From Sanghuangporus weigelae (taxonomy: Eukaryota > Basidiomycota > Agaricomycetes > Hymenochaetales > Hymenochaetaceae): a stretch of DNA of 64,000 nucleotides. Under the pieces are notes generated by a model. The model made no database searches, was not told where the DNA came from, and worked only from the letters and a program-made list of their open reading frames with translations. Positions 1 to 9,967 of the stretch are shown one piece after another; position 1 is the first letter of the stretch; each line of letters opens with the position of its first letter. The translations under genes were made by a program, and so were the position numbers. The DNA is taken from contig CP137321.1 of assembly GCA_033182465.1 (NCBI GenBank), positions 372,001 through 436,000 of the forward strand, given 5' to 3'.

Positions 1-405
1 ATTCAATTCAATCAATCATCTGCATTTACTTCTGTTTGTTCATTGCTATGTCGGAATTGTGCGTTGTTGTGTTTATAAGGTCGACGAATGCAAAATGATG
101 AAGTTATAACGTACTTCAAGATATCGGTTCAGTAAACTTTTCGGCTTCTTCGCTGGAATAGTGCGAAGTATTGAATCGCGTCCTGTTGTTCCGTCATTAG
201 GCGCCTTCGCATCCTCCAGTCTGCGTATGTTGCACAAACATTATGAGAAGAACATCGAGAGTATCTTTATGATCCTTCATAAGAATACGGTCCATGCTTT
301 GATCGGGCCAGTTTTGAATCTCGCACTATCAGAGGTAGATGAATAATCACGTCGGACTTAGCCCCACCAGGAAGTTACCGGCGGAGATTGAATTGTCCTT
401 CCAGA
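1..405. other. Window edge, no gene recognised
   Basis: Nothing coding could be supported here. It leads into the promoter of the duplicated gene that follows; from about 350 the sequence is hom­ologous to the segment starting near 1390. Confidence 0.5.
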
Positions 406-425
406 AGACGCGTCGCGACGCGTCT
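406..425. promoter_or_regulatory. Perfect 20-bp palindrome with two ACGCGT (MCB-type) boxes, copy 1
   Basis: The sequence AGACGCGTCGCGACGCGTCT is its own reverse complement and holds ACGCGT twice (408-413 and 418-423). ACGCGT is the MluI cell-cycle box bound by MBF-type (Mbp1/Res) factors in fungi. It lies 47 bp upstream of the start codon of the gene at 472 and is repeated base for base at 1441-1460. Regulation is inferred from the motif only. Confidence 0.6.
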
Positions 426-471
426 GGTCTGATTCTTTCATCTCAAAGACGTGAACATCGACTGAACGAAT

Positions 472-1203
472 ATGTCGCCAAAGCGGATATCCGACACGAG
501 TACAACGAAGTTTACCTCTAAGAAGGCTAAAATCGACGCGTCGCTCCACACCTCTGCGAAAGCTATACTCGCCGCCGTCGACTCTGGGTTCGAGAATTCT
601 GAACTCGAGTTGGATGACGAAAAAGCCGTGCGCAAAGCGTTTGCAGAAATCGCGAATTATGTAGCTAGTCTGGAGAATGAAGTGAAGGAGTTGAAGAAGG
701 CGAACGCGACGGTGGGTGCGTCGAACGTCCAAAAGTCTCCGGAACAGATTACGCAGGAAGCTGATCGCCTTTTGGACACTGTCGTCCGCGGCATCAAGAA
801 GCTCCTGGTTGTACGTCGTATCTACACTTAGCTTTCTCCTTTTCGCATCAACTGATGATTTATGGAGTGGAGGCCAAGCTGCAAGTTTAACACCGCGAAA
901 TTCGCGTACGACGGAATTTGTACTGATCCTCTGGTCTTTGGTGCAATGCTCAATATGGATGGCCCTCCCAGCTTCAAACAGAAGAGAATGCTTGGTGCGG
1001 AATTCGAGGATCTCATAAAACAGGATATAACAGGATCGGCAAGGTATGACACTTGACTTGCATAACATATTCGTCAAGTTATGTAACTTGCTTCGCGATT
1101 CAGGTATAACGACTTGTACATTTCCAAACAATTCGTTACCATTCGTTACAATGCCGAGACCGGAGAGTTCAAGATCAGCGGATCCTATGGCATTTTGGGG
1201 TAA
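472..1203 (+). CDS. Hypothetical protein with a short coiled coil (duplicated gene, intact copy)
   Basis: I do not recognise this family. The three-exon model is 472-810, 868-1043, 1104-1203 (204 aa); introns are phase 0 and phase 2 with normal GT-AG ends and the frame closes at TAA. The N-terminus is Ser/Thr/Lys-rich, residues about 55-80 form a Glu/Lys/Leu heptad-like stretch (short coiled coil), and the C-terminal half is compact with Phe/Tyr/Gly and ends in GEFKISGSYGILG. No signal peptide or membrane segment is seen. The start was chosen as the first ATG after the MCB palindrome. A decayed relative follows directly downstream and keeps the same order of motifs, including the GEF(K/R)ISGSYGI tail, which supports the downstream exons as real coding sequence. 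Function unknown. Confidence 0.6.
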
Positions 1204-1440
1204 AGCTATGCATGACATAGAGACGCGACTTTACAACATATGCTAATATACAAACTTATTGTCTCCTAACGATACATGAGCTTCATTTATACCAATACAA
1301 TACCAACAGGGCTTTTTTATGCTGCCAGCTGTACTTAAACCTTCGCCTTTTGCTTGTGTGCAATGCGAGTTAGAAAGGCTTCAAGTTAGGGGACCTCAAG
1401 CCCATCAGGAAGTTACCGACGGAGAACGAATTTTCTTCTA

Positions 1441-1460
1441 AGACGCGTCGCGACGCGTCT
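1441..1460. promoter_or_regulatory. Perfect 20-bp palindrome with two ACGCGT boxes, copy 2
   Basis: Identical in all 20 bases to 406-425, in the same position relative to the duplicated gene. The surrounding promoter has diverged, so the identity of the palindrome stands out. Confidence 0.6.
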
Positions 1461-1499
1461 GGTTTTTCTCACAGACATACAGGAGCTCATCGAATAAAC

Positions 1500-2215
1500 A
1501 TGCTAGAAAAGTGAAAACCCGGGGCGAGCATATCGACATATATCGCGAAGAAGTGGAAACCGAAGCGCCAGACTACACGTCCACGAAAGCTATACTTCCC
1601 GCCGTCAACTCCAATCACGAGAAATCTGAATTTGTCCGAAAAGCGTTTGTGGAAATCACGAATTACATGTGTAGACGGCCTGAAGAATGAGGTCAAGAAG
1701 ACGTGATGGCGGATGCACTGGAGCCCCAAAAGTCTCCCGAGCAAATTATACTGGGGGCCCGGCGTCGTAGGGACATCGTGGACCTCGGCATCAAGGAGCG
1801 CATGATCGTGAGTCATATGCGCTTGATCTTCTTGTCCTCACACTTAATGTATGCCTTCCCAATTGTCCACGTAGTGGAAGCCAAGCTGCATGACCCACTC
1901 TGCAAGGTTCTCATTCGATGTAATTTGTACGTGTACGGATCCATTGGTCTTTGGTGCCATGCGCAATATGATTGGTCCTCCCAACTTGAAACGGAACACA
2001 CTGACTGGGGCACAACTTGAGCATACCATACGCAATAGAATAATGGGACCATCGAGGTATGGCAATTGATCAGCATACACTATTCGTCAAATTCATCAAT
2101 TCTCGATCCAGAGGCTTCATAGTGGCCATTTGCAGTAACCGAAACGTTACCATTCGCTACAGTCCTCGGTCTGGAGAATTTAGAATCAGTGGCTCCTATG
2201 GCATTTTCCTTTATA
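1500..2215 (+). pseudogene. Decayed tandem copy of the gene at 472-1203
   Basis: The segment follows the upstream gene block by block: STKAIL, KSPEQI and the final SGSYGI are recognisable, and the 5' promoter and 3' flank are also related. Reading frames are interrupted repeatedly (for example stops at the position of the N-terminal Ser/Lys region, and frame changes around the coiled-coil segment), so no continuous product can be assembled. The duplicated unit is about 1 kb (roughly 350-1380 against 1390-2390). No transposon ends were seen at its borders. Confidence 0.65.
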
Positions 2216-2398
2216 TTACATGAATGGTTGACAAAGATGACTTAACGGCATATGTTAATGTGAATGCTTATTGACTCCTATGATACATAATCTTCGCTTA
2301 TATCAGTACAATATCATCATGACTTTATGCTGCCATCTGTTCTTGGACCTTTGCCTCTTGCTCGTCTGTGTGAGACTGATTAGTCACTATTTGTGCGA

Positions 2399-3295
2399 TC
2401 ATTTGCAGTAAACAGACGGACCTCGTTCTTGAATTTCTTTGTACCAGAGTGTCATATCATCCCGAAGAAGCTGCAAAATAAGCAACGAGTCACGGAACGT
2501 TGGCTCCGGCATCTGGTCAAGGACTGCGACCGCTTCATCAAACGCGTGCTTAGCGAGATGACATGCGCGCTCTGGACTATTCAGGACATCACGATAGTAC
2601 ACTGCGAAGTTCAGAGCAAGACCTAGACGTGTCGGGTGCGTCGCCTCAAGCGAACCAAGTGCCAGCTTGTACGCTACTTTGTATGCGTCCAAAGAAGCAG
2701 CTGCATGATCCTTTCGCTTGTCGCCGCGTGATAGCTCAGCCAGGTATCGATGATAATCCCCTTTCCTTGTTCACAATGATGTGCACAATCAGCATCGATG
2801 GTGTTCTTGGAAGGCAAAGAAATATACAAAATCTACTCACATCTTGTGATAGAAGACTATCTCATCACCCGGATTAGCCGCCGGAATAAGCGTCGTGCTC
2901 ACTATCTGAAGCACGTCTTCGCACGCTTTGACAATCTCACGCTCAATTCGTGTACGTTCTTGCCGAATCAACTCGCGTTCGCGCTGCGTGGTAGTGGACT
3001 TAGGACTCTCTACTTCCTCTATGTGAGCGATGGACCGCCAGCTGCTTCGCAATTGACCCGTGACGTTCTTATAAGCGACAGACAAGAGGCTGCGTTCTTC
3101 CGGTGTCAATTGACCATGAGAGAACTTGAAGACGATGGCCTTCACGAATTCAAGCATTTCTAAATTAAGCCGGATTCCCAAGGATCGTTGGTTGATGAGA
3201 TCGGAAACGGGGTCTAAAGACTCACCGGAGTATCTGTCGACTGCTTCCGCAACCTTGGCGAGGTAAAGGCATTCCTCGCGAGACTTTGCGGCCAT
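2399..3295 (-). CDS. Divergent 14-3-3 family protein
   Basis: 14-3-3 proteins are cytosolic dimers that bind phosphoserine/threonine peptides. Exons on the minus strand are 3295-3226, 3159-2841 and 2765-2399, giving 251 aa, the usual family length. Intron 1 (3225-3160) is 66 nt with no in-frame stop; reading through it would add 22 residues in the first helix region, and removing it restores the normal dimer-helix spacing (DRYSEML). Family landmarks are clear: LLSVAYKN, FYHKMKGDYHRYLAE, HPTRLGLALNF, ACHLAK.AFD, LLRDDMTLW. The basic pocket residues (Lys of AYKN, Arg of RSSWR, Arg-Tyr of HRYLAE) and the Asn of ALNF are kept. The Asn of the usual LLRDN is Asp here, GARR is GQLR, and YYE is YYRD. 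It is probably a secondary paralogue rather than the main housekeeping 14-3-3. Confidence 0.93.
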
Positions 3296-4234
3296 GATTG
3301 TGTTGCGTGCAAGGGGCAGGTCGGGTAGATGGGGAAGCAGTTGTTATTCTTGAGACCCATACCCTTCTTATATTATTACAAGCCGTGTGCACTGCCGCTA
3401 ACGGGGCAAAGGGGCAGCGGAGCTAGAGTAACATGACACGGAGGAGCAGATGAGAAGTCCTCCACGTCTCGCGATAAACCTATTCCAATGAACATCGGAG
3501 CCCGATGCACCTTGAAAATTTGATCATTATGGATTGAAGGGGTAAGATCGCACCGGCATCCAAGGAGAGATGAAATGATTAATACCATCTGGGCAGAGGG
3601 TGAGTCATTGAGGTCAGTGTACAGCTGGGCAAAGGGTAAGCAGAACGAGATGATGAGGTGGCCGAGGTGAATTCGTGAACGAAGTGCATAATCAGGATGG
3701 TCAGGAGTCCTTATTTACTTCCATATCCATATGACTGCATATGACCATCCGGAACGACTGAAGAGAGGATCACATAGATAACTGAATGGTCATCAGACAC
3801 GGCGAGCGCACGCCTCCCTTGGTGTGAAATAATTGGCGCAAAAATCTGCCAATGCTGTAATCAAATATGCGCATAGGTGGTAGCAGCAGAACTAGCACCA
3901 TCTCGTTTGGCAGTACCGCAGGATAGAGAAACTGGGACCAAACTTCCATTTCTGTATATCCAAGGAAGGGATCTATAACGTACAGTTAGAGTTCCCTGAA
4001 ACTTCATCGTATTCTTAACGAAAGAAAATGGTCAGAAAATCAGCTTGGTATTTCTCACTCACTGAGTTACTCTATGTTCCGGTAGAGTTGTTTGAAAAAA
4101 AGAAAAACAAACTACAGGATATTCTATTCGAACTTTCCAGTTGTGGGAAGTGACTACTGTTCTCGTACATCGGACTTTCATTTTCCGACTTTGTCAGCGT
4201 GCCACTGCAGTCGCGCTCTTCGTCGACGACCACC
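3296..4234. other. Intergenic promoter region between divergent 14-3-3 and U1-C genes
   Basis: No coding sequence or RNA gene was recognised. The two flanking genes point away from each other, so it should hold both promoters. A short TTATATTATT stretch lies near 3368. Confidence 0.5.
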
Positions 4235-5126
4235 ATGCCGGTAAGTAGGAATTTCACATCGTGTGCCATGGCATCTAACGGAACCCGCAGAAACACTATT
4301 GCGACTACTGTGACGTATATCTGACCCATGATTCGGCGTCAGGTAGGTATATTCTTACGTCTTCTTATAACTACCTCTGACGATACCTTGACAGTACGAA
4401 AGGCTCACAATAGTGGGAGGAATCATCTTGCAAATGTTCGGGACTACTATGCTTGTACGCGCAGCATGACTCACAATCGCTAGCTTTATGATCAGCTGAT
4501 GATTTCATTGACAGCCCTAGGACACGATAAGGCCCAAAGTATCATTGACCAGATCACTTCACAATATGATTCAGGAGGTGGACCTCCACCTGGTGCATTC
4601 AACTTCGCTCCGCCTCCAGGAGGTTTTGGCCCTCCTCCTTTTGGTGGCCTTCCGGCTGGAGGTAAGCTGCAGTCTACATGAAAACGAAATCTGGCTTACC
4701 AACTTCCTATTTGATCAGGCATGCCTCCGTTTCCTGGTCCCGGTGCGTTCAACGGTCCTCCTCCTGGCATGATGGGTGCTCCACCGTTCCCTCCTCCAGC
4801 CGGTATGGCGCCTCCGCCGTTTCCGGGAGGTAAGTGCGACCAATAGCCTTGAAAGGATTTCGAGCTCATTCGAGTTTCTCCTAGGTATGCCTCCGTTCTC
4901 TCCACCAAATGCGAACGGACAACCTCCTTTCCCTCCTCCACCCAACTTCATGAATGGACCTCCCGGCGCGCCAGGACAAGGACAACCACCTCCCAATTTT
5001 AGTCCGCCGCCGCCGATGAACAGCAGCAATCCACCACATCAAAACTATGGCCCTCCTCTGACTTCGTCGCAGGCTCCCGGACCAAATGCAATTCACCCTG
5101 ATAGACTGCGGATGATGGGCCAGTAG
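4235..5126 (+). CDS. U1 small nuclear ribonucleoprotein C (U1-C)
   Basis: U1-C stabilises pairing of U1 snRNA with the 5' splice site. Six exons: 4235-4240, 4291-4342, 4395-4454, 4515-4661, 4719-4829, 4885-5126; 205 aa. The first exon is only ATGCCG (Met-Pro). The assembled N-terminus reads [20 protein letters not shown] and continues [20 protein letters not shown], the U1-type C2H2 zinc finger with Cys6, Cys9, His24 and His30 in place and the helix that contacts the U1/5'-splice-site duplex. [11 protein letters not shown] follows, then a long Pro/Gly/Phe/Met-rich tail typical of U1-C, ending in [10 protein letters not shown]. All phases close only with this model. Long minus-strand open frames over the proline-rich part are shadows. 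Confidence 0.95.
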
Positions 5127-6460
5127 TAATGGTCTGAAGGTGAAGGTCACGCTTGGAGATGCGTCTATTCGTACGTTTTCGTCTGGTAGCTGACTAAGCT
5201 GCTTTGAAGTGAAGATGGGTAGTGTCATTCGAATACATGGTGAATGATTAGACTTTTCAAAAGTTCTTTCTTCTCTTCATGTGTCCACTAACTAGCTAGA
5301 CTTCATCTGGGCCGCAATTTATAAACTATAATCTTCCAATGTTTCGCCGGATTTTGCAGCTTTCTGACATGCCGGTGCAATCGTTCCTGTCCTGAAGATT
5401 ACGGCGACAAGAAGGACATCTGCTCACGCAATCTATATACAGCCTCTAAAACTCACGCAGAGACGGTTAAATTTCTAAAGATAAGTCGGGCTTAAACGCC
5501 TCCATTACAGGAGCAGCATCCAGGACCTTCCCATGATATATGAACGCCGTCGGTCTTGGCATGCGCCGTCCAACTGGTAAATGCTCACTTCATCTACTTC
5601 TTTATTTCTGTCACTTTGCTTAGCAAAGCTCTTCTACGTGTTTCTGACTCCGACGAATGAAGTGGTTCTTTGTGGCAGTATTACCACGGACGAACACGCG
5701 TTCATGCGATGAACACGATTTTCCGATTTTCCCAGCATGTCAACTTGGACTGAATTCTTCGGGAGAACTTTGCCTTTACAATCCATGCTTAAGGGTCACT
5801 AGTACTGTCATGTCTTGCCGGACTTCCACCGTCTCCATATGCCGCGTTATTTACTCACATCGCTTCCTCTTAACAGGACATCTTTCAAGTTCTTGATCTG
5901 TCCAACTCTGGTGAATCTCAGGGGTTGTGTCCCGCTTAACATATCCAACTACGTGTTGCGTTTGGCAAAACCTGTTGATCCAGCGCTGTCCGATATCGCA
6001 TTTCGAGCAAATTCTGTCGTTCGGTCCGGAGCAACGCTGGTAAGTTGGCGTTTTTAGTGTATAAGTGCGCATGTGCGCAGTATGCGCCTGTTCCTTAATG
6101 CTCAGAGAGAATTTGCTGTCAACTTATACGCGGCTTTGACTTTACCGGTTGCCGAATGAACGCAATGGTGGCTTCTGCTCCAAATTCCGTAACACTTTAC
6201 ACCGACGAGCTCTTGAAATCTTTTCTGGACCTTGTCTAATTGACGCGTATTCGACGTATGCGTGCTGACTATGTTGCCGAATTCTTCACGAGGGGCTATT
6301 CGTTCTCTTTTCGAGATGGATTTCTCTCTCGATCGGCTTCTCTCGTTGAGAATGACTATTTATGAAAGCCTCATCACCATAGAATGATTTACCCGGCAAT
6401 TCTTCTGGCAAAGAGTATTCCGGTTATTGTGACACGAGCGCACGGACACCCGCCTGTCAG
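5127..6460. other. Intergenic, no supported gene
   Basis: Contains the 3' region of U1-C and the upstream region of the hydrophobin. A possible two-exon 41-codon frame near 5541-5720 was considered but not supported. Confidence 0.4.
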
Positions 6461-6468
6461 TATATAAG
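6461..6468 (+). promoter_or_regulatory. TATA box of the hydrophobin gene
   Basis: TATATAAG lies 103 bp upstream of the hydrophobin start codon, a normal spacing for a highly transcribed fungal gene. Confidence 0.6.
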
Positions 6469-6570
6469 AACAAGATACTTTAATATCAGATCTCTAGTCG
6501 TCAAACTAAGTTCGACTCTCGCTCTCGAACGCTCCTCAGCCCCTATCCACCCACGAGAGCCCTCGATACA

Positions 6571-7107
6571 ATGCTGTTCATCAAGTACTTCGCTTTCTTC
6601 GCTTTGTCCATCCTTGCGGTTGCCACTCCCATGCCTGCGCCCGTGCCCATGGCACTGCCGGGAGGCGCCTCGCCGACGACGCAATGTGCGACGAAGACAA
6701 TAACTACCACGGTGACGGTGACTGAGACGATATCCATTAGCCAGTGCAACACTGGTCCGCTGCTATGCTGCAACGACGTCCAGGAAGCGAGCAGCTCGGA
6801 CGCTACGAGCATCCTTGGCCTGCTCGGCGTCGTCCTCCACGACCTCAACGTGCTTGTCGGCCTTAATTGCGGAGCGCTTTCTGTCATCGGCGCCGGAGGT
6901 TCTGGCTGGTACGCATACGCTTCATCTTTTCGACTGTGCGGATCGACCTGACCATGTTCACTAGCTCCGCCACTCCTGTATGCTGCGAGAATAACACTTT
7001 CAGTAAGTCCTCATTATTTTTTTGCCTTCTGTTTTGTTGCTTGATTCCTGTGCCATCCAGATGGTCTTATTGCTATCGGTTGTGTTGCGGTTACTATAAA
7101 CTTATGA
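6571..7107 (+). CDS. Class I hydrophobin
   Basis: A small secreted amphipathic protein that self-assembles into rodlet layers on hyphae and fruit bodies. Exons 6571-6908, 6965-7002 and 7061-7107 give 140 aa. The N-terminus ([18 protein letters not shown]) is a clear signal peptide, followed by a Pro/Thr-rich linker. All eight cysteines are present with class I spacing: C-x6-CC-x32-C-x12-C-x5-CC-x12-C-x7. The end reads [22 protein letters not shown] in effect (CC, then NGLIAIGC), the standard class I signature. The last Cys lies in the third exon, so the model needs both introns. A TATA box is placed upstream. It is convergent with the next gene. Confidence 0.96.
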
Positions 7108-7439
7108 AGAAGCGTCCCTATGATATAAGTCTTTCCTGTTTGTCTGGGCTTTTCATTCGTTGTATGCGATGGCTGTATGGTTTTTCATTGTGGTAGATGT
7201 GCTAAGTCGATTTGGTTTCTTTGGGCTAAAACCGTATATCATTGTATATCTTGAAGTAGACATTTGAATGGGTTTGTGCTCAGTAGGCAAGTACAAAGGA
7301 AAACAAGCAAAGCAACGACAGGGCGATATTCAACAATTAGACATTTTTACTTCACGGTCAGCGACTATATCAGTGCAAATAGCAATTTGACGACAATTCA
7401 AGAATGCACATCTTTTTGACTTCGATACTTAATCTCGGC
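7108..7439. other. Convergent 3' intergenic region
   Basis: 3' flanks of the hydrophobin (+) and of the minus-strand gene; no other feature seen. Confidence 0.5.
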
Positions 7440-9590
7440 TCATATCTGTCTCTCCGTCCAGAAGCTCGGAAGGACTCGTAAGATCTTTTCTGCATACCAG
7501 AAGATGGATTCTTCAGTGATTTGGATACCTCCTGCATGGCCATCGTCGGGTTGAATGGAGACCGTCCTACTATAATCGGGCGCGATTTGGACGAACGTTC
7601 CGCCTAGTCCCATGTTCTTTCCTGACGCAAGAAGTTTTCCGAGTTCCGGTTGCACCAACATCGTAATGGGGTCTTTTTCCGGGTCATGGCGCGGGATGTT
7701 CGGTTTCGCACTACTGGTTGCTGAAATTCCGCTCCATGGGTCCTCGATGACCTCAGGTGGCCGGATCGATGCGCGTGAGACGCTCGGCGCGGGAAATGAA
7801 GGATAAGGATTCAGAACCACGCGCGCAAAGGAGCGGAAAATGTTGGTGGGTGTCGAAATGGCCTTTTCTTGATCTTCGTTCGTTTCCGGGAGAATGACAC
7901 TCGCGATGTACCGAGTCGATTCTTCGACATATCCAACTGCGTGTGTCAGAGGAAGAGTTGTTGGTCCCAGCAATGCCATGAGGAAATGGATATCTGGCTC
8001 TCCCCAGGCGTCGAACGGTTTCGTGGTCTGTGCCCATGGATCGTCCTCGTTGGCATTTATTTCGAACTTCCCGCTGCTCGATGCACTTGTTCCCCAGTTC
8101 CCTGCGTCGACTCCGATGCTACTCCAGCCACCTGTCGCCTCCTCAGGATTAGGAAACTTGGCTGCCTCCACCTCGGTGACGGCATCATTCTTACGCGGAT
8201 CATTTGACGGTCCGAGAGCGAAGTCTGAAACGATCCTCCCGCCGCTCTCTTCAACCTCAGCTTTGACGCAGCCCTCTGCAGCAGCAACGTCGGATTCATT
8301 TCCCCACGAGAATCCCCTGGTTTTATTGCCGTATATGGCCATCATACACCGTGCTAGTTCATCTGGCATACTGTGACCAATCTGCATCGTGAGCGGAAGT
8401 TCTTCTCTTGCCTTGCGCGCGACTTCGAGTGCACGTTTAAGGCGAGGTTCTTCCTCGAATAATGCGCGAGTCCTCAGGAGAAATTCCAAGAAGAACTCGT
8501 AAATTCGCGGTGCATCGCGAAGGGCCATCTTTTCCCTGTTACAAGAACGTCGCTTCCAATTGTAATTAAAAAGGTAAGCAATCCTAGCTCACCACATCAT
8601 CCCAGAGTCTCGAAAATAGGAACAGAAGAAGACCTTTGTTGCTAGGTATGGATTATCGATAAACGCATCTAGCCTAATATCCAATGCCTCCCTCACTCGT
8701 GCAAGTTTAAGTCTAAACTTTTCCTCTTGCTCGGAGGTTAGGTTTGGAATATTGTCCTGCCTCAGCCTGTGCTTTTCCTCGTTGAATTTCTCGACAGTCA
8801 ATGGCGAAGGTTGTTGTTTACCAGAGGCGTCGTCGTCGTCGTCTTCATCGCCTTCGTCCTCGGGCTCTTGATCCTGATCTTGTTTTCTCGGAAACCGTGG
8901 CCGAAGGTTGGGTTCATGAAGGCCGAGGTAAACCTCCAGCTGGGCGCAATTCCATTAAGAGTTTTAAATTGAATTTTGTTTATAGCACCGGGCTTACCTT
9001 TTTATACCAATCGAGAAGTCTCAGAGACGTTGATTGCCAATCATGCACGCTCTTAAAATCCGCAACCGCTTGCGCGATACGATCTTTTACGTGGACCGTT
9101 CTGGTGTACCGATATTCATGACTTAAATGTCGCTCTTAAAGTTCAAACTGAAGATGAAGCATACCGATCATAGATCCCTATGCTTCTGAATCGCTGCTCC
9201 TCTCCTTCTTCCCACTTTGGAGAATCTCGGCGATCAGTGCACGTAAACATTGACAAATGTATAATAATTGCTTACCTCCTCCCACCAGTTACTTCTCTGA
9301 CGGATTTCTTCTCCTGCAGCGGTTAATTTGGTTTTCTTCTTCTTCCTTGGCGGAGCTTCGTTGTCATGAATTATCGGTAGGCGCACAGTAGGAATTCCCA
9401 GCCCATCAACCTCCACCTCATCATTGAAAGAGATCTGTATTCCACTCGGCTTGAACTCATTGAACGGTATTATTCTGACATTGTCAGGAGGATCAGGGAA
9501 CGGTGGCCATTTATAGTAAGGGAAATCATTTGCATCCAGTTCGACCCCTTTCTTTTTCACATCAATACCAGGATGCATCTCCGCCGCCAT
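7440..9590 (-). CDS. Hypothetical protein, 643 aa, acidic linker and Trp/Pro-rich C-terminal half
   Basis: I do not recognise this family. The five-exon minus-strand model is 9590-9276, 9214-9165, 9121-8998, 8939-8593, 8535-7440, all phases consistent. The N-terminal part has a YYKWPPFPDPPDN stretch and a basic patch (RKKKKTK) that could be a nuclear localisation signal. The middle is helical and charged, with an Asp/Glu-rich linker (EDEGDEDDDDD), then a segment rich in Leu/Phe/Arg (YEFFLEFLLRTRALFEEE). The C-terminal half has two DPW motifs and a globular-looking end (EESIFWYAEKILRVLPSFW). No signal peptide or membrane span. Intron 2 (43 nt) is short, so that junction is the least certain. 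It shares a bidirectional promoter with the zinc-binding gene at 9968. Confidence 0.7.
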
Positions 9591-9967
9591 ATTCGAAGGT
9601 GGCTCGATTCCGAGTCACGATCAAGTTCACGAAGCGGGATTGAAGAAGGTTAAAAGTGTCCTTAAGAGATAGGCAAAGTCAAAAGCGAGGATTCCGGCTG
9701 CCTGTAAGGCACGCGTAAGGTTAATTGAATACCGTCAATAGGAGATGATGGTCGCTAAAGACAAGTCGTCAATGCGCAGTTGTTTAGCGCCTTAAGAACG
9801 CGTCGAAGCACGTCACGCGCATGACATCTAGCACGTGCACGCGTAAAATTAGGTCACATGCAATTTATGGCTCAGTCGCATCCACGACGACGACGCGCTT
9901 AAACATTTCGCTTACCTACCCACTCTCAAGACTGAAGGTTGTCTGGGCTGTCTCTTGAGAGTCTGAA
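9591..9967. promoter_or_regulatory. Bidirectional promoter with three ACGCGT boxes and a CACGTG box
   Basis: Between two divergent genes, ACGCGT occurs at 9711-9716, 9798-9803 and 9839-9844, and CACGTG at 9832-9837. Three exact 6-mers in 377 bp is well above chance (about 0.1 expected). MCB boxes suggest G1/S-type expression; this is inferred. Confidence 0.5.

Noticed and set aside
4696-5228. Glycine-rich minus-strand frames
   Set aside because: They are antisense shadows of the proline-rich U1-C tail.
5541-5720. Possible two-exon small protein starting MNAVGLGMRRPT
   Set aside because: The join gives only 41 codons, no family resemblance, and no supported continuation.
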